Shown here: positions 45,901 to 58,684 of the stretch, in pieces
Layout: every line of letters starts with the position of its first letter
Position numbering within the stretch: position 1 is the stretch's first letter
From: Coffea arabica
Lineage: Eukaryota > Streptophyta > Magnoliopsida > Gentianales > Rubiaceae
Length of the DNA: 64,000 bases
Assembly (NCBI RefSeq): GCF_036785885.1
Contig: NC_092320.1
Span: 18,291,557 to 18,355,556, forward strand
Direction of reading: 5' to 3'
Translations under genes and position numbers: made by a program
The notes under the pieces: generated by a model
Database searches by the model: none
What the model was told of the DNA's origin: nothing
Seen by the model: only the letters and a program-made list of their open reading frames with translations

Positions 45901-48900
45901 TATAGATCCATCCTGTACACAACTATATATTAGATAATTTGGTTTTGCAAATGATATCTACCACAGAATTACACCTGCTAATTACAGTTTGCAGCATGGG
46001 GTTATGCAGTAACCTTTTTTTCAAGTGAGAAAATAACAAAGCCAGGCCAATTAACCAGAAAAGAGAGCTTCTTCTTCTATTTGAGAACACAGAGTAGCAG
46101 GGTATGTTACAGAAAAAATTACCTAAATCAATATTCTCTCCAAAATATTGGACGAGAGGCTTTGGTATAATAATAGTTGTATGCCCAGCATAAGCCATTA
46201 GCAGTGGCAGAGCTGCAACAGATGGCAATAGCAATTTCCTGTCTTCAAAATGACATGACAGTAAACAAGCATGCAGGACATAACTTCAGGAAGACTGTGA
46301 AACAGAGAAATTCAGAAAAAAAAAATACAAACAACAAAAGCCGTTATATGACTTAAAACTCACACTCTCCAAGGTATGTCAAGGACATCATCTACGAAGC
46401 CAAGCAGGATCATGAAGCAAATAGATGCTAGTGCTGCATTGTATTCGACAAGCCACTATCCAAAAAAAATACCAATTGTCAGAAATCCAGTTACTGCAAG
46501 GTAGCAAGAGCCAAACTACCCAATGAACAAGAAACAGGCCATTAAAACAGCTAATTTTAAGTACTAGGCACAAAACATTAATCAGCCGAAATTCCCTGGA
46601 GCTAACTTGCGTCCAAATTCTGCTTCCTTTCCCCCTTTTGCTTCAATTTTTTCATTGAAAATAATAAGTTCAAAGCTCATTACCATCATTTCAATATGTT
46701 TTATATGAAGTGAGGTATCACTTGCTCAGGATGAAAGGCTTATTATTGTGACACTGGTGTTACGATAACATAAATTACATCCATAGGTATCTGTTTCCTT
46801 CTGAGTATACAAGGAATTTCAGTAGGAGAAGACATTGCCTTTAGAAGTCGTGGCCCCAAAAAAAATGAAAAGAAATGTTGTACTCCCATAAGCAGCAGCA
46901 CAGGTGCAAGAACCTGGCTAGATGCTAAGGGAAGATATGTAGAGTGAATCCATAACCTAGTAAGCAATCTAAACTATGCTAGAAGTCCTGTTGCAGAGAT
47001 TCCAGTTCAATTTGCTTGAGGCATAACCGGTAATGAAAAGAGTTCAACATTCAGAATGAACTGTGAAACACCCATACTTAGTATAGCAAGTACGCCACAC
47101 ACGCAAGTTTTAACCATGTGCATATTTCCATCAATAAAAGACAAATACAATTTGCCCTAATTAAGTAGGAAAAGAGATTTTAGCACTTGCTACAAGACCA
47201 AAAGATGGAATAAACTATCAGCAACTGAGGTAATTAACAAAACATAAAACATCACTGACTCCATTGTCTCAAGCTCCATTTGACATTGTATAGTCTTATA
47301 AACAACTAAGGCCAATATTTCCTCTCATTGAAACTACATTGTTGCCCCCCCCCCCGCCCTCCGGGGGGCCTTTCTATGATATGCAAAGGCCATAAAGTCT
47401 CGGTTGACCTTATCTTCCCAACATGGTTTTTCTCCTACTTTGTCTATCTCATCAATAATGCTGCAATTCCACTGCCTGTAGTGATACAGAACCCTAAACA
47501 GACTAGCCAAAAAGAAGAAAAAGATAGTCTCACATATCATGCACAACATTCTATGAATCCAAATATATGCAACAAAGGGTTAAAAATGAAGCAGTCAGAA
47601 GTTTAGCGATATCATAACGGTATTTCATAACTAATTTTAGCTCCAATGGGTGCTAGAAAGCAGGATACTTAAATATTTTTTACTTGACTCGCACACCATG
47701 TAATATTACAGTTCAAGCTTGAGTACAAAAAGCACATTGCTTATTCATGTTACAATTTTGCAAATCAGTTATACTTCTGGATTGGTTTCAGATTATCTCA
47801 CACGTAGGTGGATTCAGCTAACCATCTTGCTCAGATTGAACCTGGACGACATGACTTTACATTCAGGAATATAAGTACACTTCCATATATCTGCATTATG
47901 TACAGGTTTATTTACCAGTTTATAAGTCATCCTACTTTTCCTTGGATTCACCTGAAAAGTGAAGCTTTGAGATTAGTTGACTATCACTGCCCACACATGC
48001 TAATGCTTCCTCACTAGTCAACAGCTCTGCTTATCTAATAAAAGGTCCATGCCCATCTAAACTAGGTTCATGCATTAAGAAAGTTCCACTCACTTCTTCT
48101 TTTTGTTAGGAATAAAATACCATGACCTATATACCTCGCATCCTATATCCTATCCATTATCTAACTAAAATCCAATATTTTCTCAATAAACAAATTTTTT
48201 TCTCTTCAGAAGTTTTAGCTTAACCAACAACCAATTTCCTCGTGCACTTCATCACCACAGAAACAACAATAATTCAAGATACATCTCATGCACTTGTAAG
48301 AGATACGTTTATTGCGAAAAAGGTATAGAGAAGATTGAAGTTGCATGAACATAGGAGTAATAATCAATTATATGCACTCACATTTGAATCTGCTGGGATA
48401 TTGGCAAATTGAAATAAGATCGCTGATACTAGAAATACAATCCCAACCACGATTCCCAACGACTCAGGCCTGCAAAACATTAAACAAACACGGAATCAAT
48501 CCTGCAACTTAATTTAAGCTCAGTATTCTAACAAGCTGAACTATCGAACATTGGAATAATAATACCCAGTTCTACACAAATTTCAGCCACATTTAGCCGA
48601 AAACAGAATCAACTTCCTGCTATTTCAAGACATTCACAGTTCTTCATCAATCAAGTCTTGCCTATCAAAAATTTACTTGTAAAAATCATATAAAAATGCA
48701 ACTGAAGAGAAACATTTCAGAAACGGAAAAACCTAAACATTACCAGGAAAAATCGGAAAAAGAAAAAAAGAAAAACTCACACTTTGACGGAGCCCTGAGG
48801 GGTACCCTTCTTATTGATGTCATAGCCGAACAAATTCCTCCTCAAAACGTACTTAGAAGCAACAGGGATCAAAGCTAGGGTTAATACAAACCCTAATAAG

Positions 48901-49124
48901 CTGACAACGGCATTAATCAAAATCGACTTTTTCAGCTCCCATTCGATTTTGTAATGGTACAAGATTGCGTAGATATAAGGTACTGCAATAGCCAACCAAC
49001 AACCGACGATGACCCCCCATTTTGCGCCGGCGATCGGCTGGTCTTCGGGTTTGGGAGTCGGATTTGGTTCGGGTGGTGCGGGTCGGGCTGGCCCCGGCAC
49101 TGCTGCTCGTTTCCTGACAGTCAT
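42913..49124 (-). CDS. GPT: UDP-GlcNAc:dolichyl-P GlcNAc-1-P transferase (GPT/ALG7)
   Basis: Catalyses the first step of N-glycan precursor synthesis at the ER membrane: GlcNAc-1-P transfer from UDP-GlcNAc to dolichyl phosphate; the tunicamycin target. Eleven minus-strand exons, high to low: 49124-48781, 48469-48382, 46455-46364, 46238-46123, 45912-45797, 45701-45574, 45474-45388, 44037-43977, 43790-43750, 43661-43541 and 42972-42913. They splice in frame to 417 residues (plants about 430). Membrane helices begin at [20 protein letters not shown]. Family motifs: GFVDDVLD (Asp166/Asp167) and PWRVKLLLP, then [42 protein letters not shown] and the C-terminal LTGWYK. The Met is chosen because it is the first in frame and precedes a Pro-rich cytosolic tail. 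The last junction is the least certain. A (GT)n(GA)n run lies in the intron at about 43915-43975. Confidence 0.94.
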
Positions 49125-49470
49125 GGCCTCCGTCTCTACCGTGTTTTCTTCCCGTTCTCTGTTGAGCCTGCTATATGTTTGAGTGTGGAATATGGTGATG
49201 TTTACTTGGGTGGTTGGACGAATGAGAATTGTATACGTCGGATGATATTGTCATATGTGGACCTTAATTCTGACGTGGCAAATACACTTGAACAAATTTA
49301 TTAGGAAGATGAGGGATGGCTATGGCATTTTGCATCTGATCTACTATTAGGATTGAACTTTAAGATTGTTTTTTAAGGAAAAAAAAATAGATTAGAAATT
49401 TATTTACCTAATGAGAAATCAATTCTCCAATGTAATGGAAAAAAAAGTTTTAGTACAATGAAATAAATTC
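49125..49470. other. GPT promoter side and spacer
   Basis: Upstream of GPT. No clear TATA element was picked out. A 116-codon plus-strand frame at 48954-49304 is antisense to GPT exon 1 and continues here without support. Confidence 0.35.
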
Positions 49471-49477
49471 TCCAATG

Positions 49478-50457
49478 TAATGAAAAAATTTTAGTACTTC
49501 AAGGTTGTATGATGCTGCCTTGATGGATGGAGCTTGGCATCTGCAGATAAACTTTTATCCAATTTCGCTGAGTTATTTATGTAGATTTTACAATATTTGT
49601 TGTGAAAAAGTACAAATTTAATATGAGTGAGGCTAAATTCACAATCTAAATCCACACTCTTATAAACTAAGTTGACCAAAAAACACGTAGAATTTATGAG
49701 GCTTGGGAGAAGCTTAATCAATATAAAAAAAAAATTGGCCTTTTTTTTGTGAAAATAGATTGTGCTAATTTTGATTTAAAATTTACATCATTATGAATGG
49801 TGTTAAATATTTTGATTTTTTTTTTTTCATTCACTTTGATGGCATTCATTTTTTTTTCCCTCTAATTTGGTGGAGGCTAGATAGAATGTCTTTGTCTCTT
49901 TCTATCATATAAGAGGAGATGGGAAATTTTTTTTTTTCAGATATTAACTTTTTATGCACTAATATTATCGCGATTTTTTTACACTAGAAGCTATATATGT
50001 GCATGATTTGAATTTCAAATTTAAATTCATATTATGTGCTATGATCTAAACCTGCTAATATAAAAATTTTGTACAATGACAGTGGATAAAAAACTCAAGA
50101 TTTTTTTTAATTGTATTAAAAAAATATTTTTTTTACCTTTTTGGCAAATTACACTTCAAATTTGATTGAAATATAATTTTAGAAAGCACATGTGGATTAA
50201 CAATTAAGATGATTGTATCAAACAATTTTAATTAATTAAAATATATAATTGATTTTTTAAACATCTCTTTTTGCATGAAAGACAAGTTTTTGTATGATAT
50301 TTTCCAAACCACAACCAATATAGAAAGTGATTTAATCTATCACATGTGAAGAGAAAGAGGGATAGAAAGATTAGTTAGTCAGGCGGAGTTATCATATCTA
50401 CACGTGTCAAAAGCCATAATCTATCCCAACTTTAGTACCACAAAAACCTCTTCCAAC
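49478..50457. repeat. Repeat block R1 (~1 kb, three copies in window)
   Basis: AT-rich block starting near TCTCCAATGTAATGAAAAAATTTTAG and ending near CACGTGTCAAAAG and the following ~60 bp. Related copies are R2 (54790-55720) and R3 (56905-57852). Non-coding; origin unknown. R2 has no gene attached, so the block also moves or duplicates by itself. Confidence 0.7.
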
Positions 50458-50760
50458 TAGGAATGGTAATTGGGGCGAGTGTGCGCTGGAGGTTGATGGA
50501 CTGGGTAGGGGGTCATTTTCTCCTCCAGTTAAAAAATAGGGTGAGGGAACGGAGAGTATACTCCCACCCTTTCACCTGCCTAAAATAAATAAATAAATAA
50601 AAATAATATATTTAATATCATTAGTTATACTAATAATTATACATTTATACCAAGACAAATTATTGATTAATTATACTAATAAATTTATAATAAATTACTA
50701 ATTACACTGTTTACTAATTATATATTCACTCTATTAGCCTGGACACTAGGCAAATTCCTA
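50458..50760. mobile_element. hAT-type MITE, D1 copy
   Basis: Starts TAGGAATGGTAATTGGGGC and ends near AAATTCCTA, with the right end eroded. Flanks CTTCCAAC (50450-50457) and CTCCCAAC (50761-50768) match at 7 of 8. The same element at the same spot in D2 shows it was there before the segmental duplication. Confidence 0.75.
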
Positions 50761-51285
50761 CTCCCAACAACGAAGTGATTTGAGGGAGGCATGGAGTTTA
50801 TTGAAGTAAAGAACTGCAATAAGCAATTCAAACGTACATGTGCCGTACCCGGAAAGGCCCAAATAAAAGAAGCTAAAAGCTCGAGCCCGTAAACTCTGCG
50901 TTTGAATTTGCCGCCAGACTGAGACCCGAACTCCCGAACAACATAGGAAAAGGAAACCACTACTTTCCTAATACCGAAAGTATATTTAACAACCACTCTG
51001 TTCATTGTTCTTTTCACAAAAAAATTACAAGCAGAAATTAAGAAGCAAGTGATCATATCGACTTCTAGGTTTCATTCCTCGGTGCTTGAAGAGTAAGCAG
51101 ACATTATCGTAGATAGCCTCAAGAATTTCTTCTTTTCTTCATCTTCCTCAGAAGGAGTCATGTCTCTTTGATCACCTAGTAATAGGGTTCTTTTGGATTT
51201 TGCAATTTCGGTTCTTGGGTTTGGTTAAGATTGTAGATTTTAGCATCTATTATTCTAGGGTTTGTTTCCGCCATTACCATCCAAC

Positions 51286-52080
51286 ATGACTGTTCCTGGG
51301 AAAGGCGCAGTTGGGAAGCAGAGCAATTTAGCAGACAGAAAATTGACTTCTCGAATTAATGGGAGCAACAACAAAGGAGCGGCCCAAGTCGTAGTAGTTC
51401 TAGATGGTAATCAAAGGAAAGCGAAAAAGAAGAGAATAATGGATACATTAAAAAGGTTGCGATGCAGCAACAACAGGATTGGCGCAAGTACTTTTAAGCC
51501 TAAGCAGCAGCAGGAAAGGGTATTGTGTGTGACGATTACCACCGGTGATCAATGCTGCTGTACGAGTGAAGCTAATCTTGCCGACGAATATGTTTTGAAG
51601 ACGGCGTTATGCGCTGCAAGGTTAACACCCCGCTTCGCCGAAACTATTTCAGTAGCAAAAGCCGCAAAATTTAACGTCGATCAAGAAAAGGAGAGACCGG
51701 TAAAAAAACAGGGCAAAGAGGAAGAGGAGCTAAGATCAGCCGAGCAATTGAAGAAGAAAGAACCTGAATTGAGGCAGAGGGAAAGAGAAGCTGCCCGCGT
51801 TGGGTTACAGATGATAGAAAGCACTGTTGATTTGGAAGACAATCTCATGATTGTGAAGGAACTTGAGCAACTAAGTCAGTGTGCTCCCTCTTACATTATC
51901 CATGGATGCGACGGAACAGCAGTGATGGTATTGAGAGGTTTAAAGAATGGCAAAGTTTTGCACCCTTTAGAGCAGCTTGGCTTGCACTTGAAGGAAGAAT
52001 TCAGGGCATTGGATGATGATGATGAAGACGCATATTTGAGTCGTGGGGAAGTAGAAGAAGGAGAGATCATCGAATCCTAG
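51286..52080 (+). CDS. GTE/BET C-terminal-like protein without bromodomain (copy 1)
   Basis: An intronless 264-residue frame. The first ATG (51286) is used; an in-frame TTG at 51262 is ignored. The C-terminal two thirds follow the layout of the tail of plant GTE8-type BET proteins: RLTPRFAETI, a charged coiled-coil-like Lys/Glu stretch (about 130-170), REREAARVGLQMIESTVDLE, then LHPLEQLGLHLKEE and the acidic end VEEGEIIES. Bromodomain and NET domain are absent. The N-terminus is basic (KAKKKRIMDTLKRLR) and could be a nuclear signal. A CCC-containing TTGDQCCCTSEAN stretch is not from any family I know. Likely a truncated or retro-derived GTE paralogue. An intact frame in both duplicates hints at constraint or youth. 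Confidence 0.72.
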   Translation: MTVPGKGAVGKQSNLADRKLTSRINGSNNKGAAQVVVVLDGNQRKAKKKRIMDTLKRLRCSNNRIGASTFKPKQQQERVLCVTITTGDQCCCTSEANLADEYVLKTALCAARLTPRFAETISVAKAAKFNVDQEKERPVKKQGKEEEELRSAEQLKKKEPELRQREREAARVGLQMIESTVDLEDNLMIVKELEQLSQCAPSYIIHGCDGTAVMVLRGLKNGKVLHPLEQLGLHLKEEFRALDDDDEDAYLSRGEVEEGEIIES

Positions 52081-53338
52081 TTTTTTTTCACATAATGTTA
52101 AATTGCATTGTAGATATCATCAAATACTAGAATTCTGCACGTCAAGTTAACTTGCATTGTAGATATCATCAAGTTTTTCAAATTGTTAACTTTTGTTCAT
52201 AACTTGATATATTGAATTCAACCTTGAGTTGCAGCTTTGATTTCTTGTTTTGTATTACTTATGTGAGAGTTCATATAGCTATTTAGTTTTGTACATATCT
52301 TGAGTTTATGAATTCTTGTTTTGTACGTTAATGAATTCAGAGCTTGAGTTTATGCTAGTTTTTCACAGACGAGTAAATTGAAGAGGTTTATGCGTACTTG
52401 GAGAGTTCAGTTTTCACTTAAACACAGTCATCCGTTCAAGATGAAGGCATTTTCTTGTTTCATGAAAGAGTGGTAGAATAAAAAAAATTGTCCAGGTATT
52501 GACATCTCAGCAGAGCTATGCATAAAAGGTAAGGTTATTTGGTGTATCTCAGGTTCCTGAAAGCTGCGAAAAACCTAAGAATTGTCTTGAAATTAAGTAC
52601 TAATTTCAGCTTCTGTCACAAGCTGCCATTCAGCTGTTTAGTGTTCTGCTATACATATGATTAAACTGAAGTGTTTGATTAAACTACGAAGAACATAATA
52701 GTAATACATATGATCGTCCTTTATACCTTGAAGAAGGCCTTTGAGAAAAGAAAATTGGAGATCAGAAGAAGCAGAGCAATCTATTCTATCTCATTTTATA
52801 ATGATAATGGTAGATTTTAGGCATTACCAATTTGACTAGTGGCCTGCACGGATGTTGTATTCTATCCCCAATTTCCCTTGTTTGCTCATCCTTTGTGTAC
52901 AGATTACAAAAGCAGCCCCTCTTTACTGCATAAGTAATGCTTGCAAGATACACCGGACTAATTGCACACCTGCACCTAGCAGATGCGACAATTGCAAGTT
53001 CCATTTTTATGTTCCATTAATGAGTGTAAACTTCATGAGATGAGACAGCGGTAGAGTAATTCATGCTTGTTGGGACATCCAAAAACTTGCCTACTTTCGA
53101 ACAGCCTGTATTACATGGTGCAATCTATTTCAGTACGTGGAGAACCAAATCCAGTTTAACTTCTTGATTCGAAAAAGATGAGCCACTTGCTTTTGCACAA
53201 TTGCACTCCTGATTATCAACTGGAACAGCTAGAAGAACTTAGCTTTCGGGCCTTTTGGTTCTACTTCTGATCATCAAGGTAATCCCAGGACCAGGATCTC
53301 TCTCACTTGCCTCTGCGTCAACGTCTAGAAAATCCCAG
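52081..53338. other. 3' flank of copy 1, no further gene
   Basis: Duplicated with 59474-60688. Short frames on both strands (about 52786-53043) recur in both copies, but only because the DNA is duplicated. No family is recognised. Confidence 0.45.
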
Positions 53339-54760
53339 TGGCTCACTAGTTGTCAATTGTCATGCATTACATCGATTCTCTTTTACATATCCCCACCATG
53401 GTTGTTATAATTTGTGGACGTTAAATTGGCAGCAATCTGCCTCTTCACATTCACCTCAACCAGCAGATGAGAAACCAGGGTTGGTGGAGCAAAGATTGTG
53501 ACCATAATTAAAGCTGGAGAAGTATTTTCAGCCATATCAGGAACCACAGAGTAAAGATGCCAATCACAGCAGCTCTACATCAAGTTCTGAGCGTCCGTCA
53601 ACTTGATCAATGCCAAGGTGTGGATCAGGCAATGATATGCTACAAAGAAGACCATGCATTTTGGTCAGGCATTAGATTTTAGCAGTGTTCAATGCTACTG
53701 TCCTTGCAGAGTCATGCCGCCACTTCCTCCATACTGTCCTAGGGGCACAGAAAATGTTTTCCATATCAAATATCGTTTCTCGATCAACAAGTTAACAGCC
53801 ACTTTGCAGCACCATCGACTGCCAATTACCTGGAAGAAAATGAATACCCTGAATTTGATTACAAGACAAGAAAATCAGATACATGCATGCACTAAGAGAA
53901 TGAATGAAATTAACCAAGTGGAAGCCGCAAAAGAACATAAAGAAATTCGCTGAACCATGAAAAACGCAGAGAAAACAGATTATTGACTCTTGATTAAAGC
54001 ATATCTAGTAAGCAATGTTGAGAAAGAACTGTTATTGTCAATTGTCATTACCTAAAAGTCTCATTTATAATGATTATCAAGATGCCACATTCTCATGTAT
54101 ATATGGTTTGCGAACAAAAGTTATAAAACTTTGCCATATTTCAATTGGAAAAAGAAATGCCAAATTGATCAAAATCCATTTTCAAGTAAAGTAGCACCAG
54201 ACTATGGATAGAATGACAACCGATCGACAAAAATGGCAAGGGTTCAAATGAAGTTACCTCTGGTCCGACTTGAACCTTTTTTTTTTTGTGTGGGTGAATC
54301 CCGCGCGAACAATGATACCGGAATTTTTGTCATCTTCAAGCAAGAGTAGCCCGACTAACTTCCAGTATGGCAAGTATTCGACTTAATTACATATTGCCCC
54401 CGTGTAATTTGGGGTTAGTGGCAAATTACTCTCATATTTTGTAAAACTTACAAATTATCCCCTTAATAATAAAATAATAGTCTAATGTATTTGGGTAGTA
54501 AGAAGATAATTATGCCCTCATTGTTAGAATATTGTCAAATGACCATTTGTCTTTATCTCTTTCTTGTTGTTGTGTTCCATTTTATTATTTAAATTTCATT
54601 TTTCTCCGTCTCAAATCCTACTACAAAATATAGATTTCGGTAATAATGTGATAAAGAATTCCTAATGAAAATTTTAATTATCATCAAAATTTTAAAACTA
54701 TGTATTTATTCTAAGTAATTTCTATTTTATTAGCAAATTAAATATTTAGTATACAGTGTA
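53339..54760. other. Spacer unique to the first copy side
   Basis: No gene recognised. The frame at 53654-53953 (99 codons) has no family. It ends in AT-rich DNA before block R2. Confidence 0.4.
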
Positions 54761-55720
54761 ATGAAAAAAAATTTAGTACAATGAAATCAATTCTCCAATG
54801 TAATGAAAAAATTTTAGTAATTCAAGGTTGTATGATACTGCTTTACGGATCTTGGCATCTTTAGATGAACTTTGATCCAATTTCCCTCAGTTATGCAATT
54901 TTTACAATATTTGTTGTAAAAAGTACAATTTTAATAAGGGTGGGGGCTAAATTCGCAATTTAAATCCACACCCTTAGTTAACTAAGTTGACCAAAAAGCA
55001 AGTAGAATTTACGAGAGTTGGTAGAGACTTTCTCAAAAAAAGAATTAGCCCTTTTTTTTGTGAAAATAGATGGTGCTAATTTGAATTTAAAATTAACATC
55101 ATTATGAATGGTCTTAAGATTTTTTACTTTTTTCATTTACCTTGATGGCATTTATTTTTTTCCATTTATTTGGTGAAGATTAGAGAGAATGCTTTTATCT
55201 CTTTTTATCATATAAGAGGAGATGAGAGATTTTTCTTATAAGAATTAACTTTTTATACATTAACAGTGCAGTGATTTTTTTACACTAATAGCTATACATG
55301 TATGTCATATGTGGATGATTTGAAATTTAAATTTGAGTTCATGGTATATGGCATGATCTAAACCTGCTAATGTAAAAAATTTATGCATTGATAGTGTATG
55401 AAAAAATCACTCTTTTTTAATTATGTTAAGAAGATATTTTTACCTCTTTGGTACATTGCACTTCAAATTTGATTGAAATATAATTTTAGAAAACACTAGC
55501 AGATCAACAATTAAGATGATCATATCAAACAATTTTAATTAATTAAAATTTATAATTGATTTTTTTAAACATCTTTTTTTGTATGAAAGACAAGTTTTTT
55601 GTATGATATTGCCCAAACCACAATCAATATAGAAAGTGATTTAATCTACCACATGTGAAGAGAAAAAGGGAAAGAAAGATTAGTTAGGCAAGTAGGGCTA
55701 TCACATCTGCATGTGGTACA
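54761..55720. repeat. Repeat block R2 (no gene attached)
   Basis: Third member of the ~1-kb block seen at R1 and R3 (shared CAATTCTCCAATGTAATG, CACTTCAAATTTGATTGAAA and AAGTGATTTAATCTA motifs). It stops near 55720 without the hAT MITE or the GTE-tail gene. Confidence 0.7.
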
Positions 55721-55853
55721 AGAGAAAATGGAAGGCAAACTAGTTTTGTTTATTCATTGAATGGTATAGATCTATCTCCAATCTTTGCTTTTACTCAAGT
55801 ATGGTAGCATCAAATAAGTTTTAAATGCCTATAAAGTAAATGTTTAAACTGTA

Positions 55854-56576
55854 AGGAAAAATGATCGGTTTCATCCTTCACATTTCACAAAAATATTCTT
55901 TTCGTCCCTCACTTTTAAAATGAACCAATTTCGTCCTTGATATTTAAAAATTGAAATTATTATATCCCTAAACCCAAATTTCAATCTGAATCAAACCACC
56001 AATCAACCTAATTACAAATTTTGGGGGTGTAATTGGTAGATCATTTAGTTAACTCAACTTGATATTCATGTGAAAAATTTAATGAACCTAAAAAGAAAAA
56101 AGAAAAAATTATAACATAAAAAAGAAAGATTAATCTTTCCTACATTATCATTGTATACACTGACGGTTTTATGTACCGCCATATCATTTTAATTAAAATT
56201 TAAACACCAAATTTTATATTTATGATACATATCTATATTTGCAAGCGGATATACTAACGGTGCATGAAAAGATTTACCAAAAAAAAAAAAACTCTACTAT
56301 TCCAAGACAGAGAATGGCCTTTTATGCTATAATTTTTATTTTTTTGGTTTAATAAATGTCATATGAATATGATGAAGTTGACCGAATGATCTATCAATTC
56401 TATTTTCGAAATTTATTACTGGGTTATTGGATGGTTTGATTCAGATTGAAAATTAGGTTCAGGGATGTAATAGCTTTAATTTTTAAATGTCAGCGATGAA
56501 TTTGCTTTATTTTAAAAGTGAGGGACGAAAAGAATATTTTTGCGAAATGTGAGAGATGAAACAGGTCATTTTCCCT
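55854..56576. mobile_element. Long-TIR MITE (Mutator-like)
   Basis: Arms of about 190 bp. The left reads AGGAAAAATGATCGGTTTCATCC and the right, reversed, AGGGAAAATGACCTGTTTCATC. Both continue through TATTCTTTTCGTCCCTCACTT and CAATCTGAATCAAACCA. About 723 bp, no coding. The target duplication is not clear. Confidence 0.7.
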
Positions 56577-57852
56577 AATGCCAAAATCTAGTGGCATTAA
56601 GTCAATAATGTATTTGCTTACTTCATATTTAATGTTTCAGGACGCATGTTGTACTAGTCTTTCACTCCCAATATATCTCTAGCTACTATACCCCCCTAAA
56701 TTTGATTTGGTTCGTCTTTCAAGTAGCCATAACAAAATCACCAACCAGTTAGAGTACAATTTTCTTGAAGTAAAAGTAAAACTCATGATCGACTGTCAAG
56801 TGAAATTAACATGGGTTGAATTTGTTAGTATTTTGATAAAATTCCTCAATATCGAATTAAATGCATTGTTTTTAAAAATAAAGATATGTTTATTCTTTGA
56901 AATCAATTCTCCAACGTAATGAAAAAATTTTAGACTTCAAGGTTGCATGATGCTGCCTAATGGATTTGGGTATCTCCAGATGAACCTTTATCCAGTGTCG
57001 CTCAGTCATGTAATTTTTACAATATTTGTTGTAAAAGGTACAAATTTAATATGGGTAGGGCTAAATTCACAATCTAAATCTACACCCATACATAGAATTT
57101 ATGAGGCTTGGCAGAAACTTTTGCAATAAAAAAACTAGACTTTTTTTTTTGGTGAAAATAAATGGTGCTAATTTGGATTTAAAATTTACATAATTATGAT
57201 GATCTTAAAAATTTTGACTTTTTTTAATTCACTTTGATGGCATTTATTTTTTCCTCTTATTTGGTGGAGACTAGAGAGAATGTTTTTATCTCTTTCTATC
57301 ATATAAGAGGAGGTGAGTGATTTAAAAAAAAAATTAACTTTTTATGCATTAACAGTGTAGTATTTTTCACACTAACAGTTATAGTTATATGCTACACATG
57401 CATGATTTGAATTTCAAATTTGAGTTCATATTATGTCCTATTAATGTAAAAAAAATTGTACAATGACTGTGTCTAAAAAAAACTCACTCTTTTTTTTAAT
57501 TGTGTTAAAAAAATATTTTTGCCTTTTTGGCACATTACACTTCAAATTTGATTGAAATATAATTTTAGAAAACACTAGTGGATCAATAATTGAGATAATC
57601 GTATCAAACAATTTTAATTAATTAAAATTTATAATTAATGTTTTAAACGTCTCTTTTAGTACGAAAGACAAGTTTTTGTACGATGTGAAAGACAAGTTTT
57701 TGTACGATGTGCCCAAACCGCAACCTATATAGAAAGTGATGTAATCTATCACACGTGAAGAGAAAGAGCGATAGAAAGATTAGTTAGCACATCTACATGT
57801 GTCAAAAGTCACAATCTATCGCAACTTTAGTACCACAAAAACCTCTTCCAAC

Positions 57853-58163
57853 TAGGGATGGTAATTGGGGTGAGTGCCCTTTGAAAGTTGATGGGGCGGG
57901 ACGGGAGGCCATTTTCTCCTCCTGTTCAAAAATAGGGTGAGAAATGGGAGAGTATACTTCCAAGTCCCACCCCGTCACCTGCCTAAAATAAATAAATATA
58001 TATAATATTTAATATTATTTGTTATACTAACAATTATACATTTATACTAAGACAAATCATTGATTAATTATATCAATAAATTTATACAAAATTACTAATC
58101 ACACTTTTTACTAATTATGTATTCACTCTATTAGCCCCTTCCGACTCCCAATTGCCATTCCTA
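57853..58163. mobile_element. hAT-type MITE, D2 copy
   Basis: 311 bp, ends TAGGGATGGTAATTGGGG / CCCAATTGCCATTCCTA. The flanks CTTCCAAC (57845-57852) and GTCCCAAC (58164-58171) match at 6 of 8. Its ends are better kept than in D1. The G+C-rich ends surround an AT-rich core. Confidence 0.8.
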
Positions 58164-58684
58164 GTCCCAACAACGAAACTAAATAAGCAATTTTATTGAA
58201 GTAAAGAACCACCACAATAAGCAATTCAAACGTAAACATGCTGAACCCGGAAAGGCCCAAATAAAAGAAGCTAAAAGCTCAAGCCCGTAAACTCTGCATT
58301 TGAATTTGCCGCTAGACTGGGACCCGAACTCCCGAACAACGTAGGAAAAGGAAACCACTACTTTCCTAATACCGAAAGCCTATATAACAACCACTCTGTT
58401 CATTGTTCTTCTCGCAAAAAATTTACTAGCAGAAGTTAAGAAGCAAGTGATCATATCGACGTCTAGGTTTCATTCCTCGGTGCTTGAAGAGTAAGCAGAC
58501 CATTATCGTAGATAGCCTCAAGAATTTCTTGTTTTCTTCATCTTCCTCGGAAGGAGTCATATTTCTTTGATCACCTAGTAATAGGGTTCTTTTGGATTTT
58601 GCAATTTCGGTTCTTGGGTTTGGTTAAGATTGTAGATTTTAACATCTATCATTGTAGGGTTTGTTTCCGCCATTACCATCCAAC

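Larger units (their letters stand above)
49478..53338 (+). repeat. Segmental duplication, copy D1
   Basis: About 3.8 kb, matching 56898-60688 in the same order and orientation: repeat block R1, a hAT MITE, a GTE-tail gene and its 3' flank. The offset between copies is about 7.4 kb (for example ATG 51286 vs 58685). The gene part is roughly 95% identical by eye, the upstream block less. The right limit is near GAAAATCCCAG (53338). Confidence 0.85.

Noticed and set aside
45339-46573. Separate small minus-strand proteins
   Set aside because: They are single GPT exons read through into introns; splicing joins them into one gene.
47340-47372. C-rich run followed by a G run, possibly a structured or regulatory element
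   Set aside because: It is a short homopolymer tract in a GPT intron; no larger structure or conservation is visible.
48954-49304. A 116-codon plus-strand frame
   Set aside because: Antisense to exon 1 of GPT; a shadow of its GC-rich coding sequence.
51262-52080. A longer GTE-tail protein starting MFPPLPSN
   Set aside because: That start is a TTG codon; the first ATG in frame is 51286 (58685 in copy 2).
52786-53043. Short frames on both strands, repeated near 60123-60383
   Set aside because: They are repeated only because the DNA is duplicated; the pair includes a 3-bp insertion and no recognised family.
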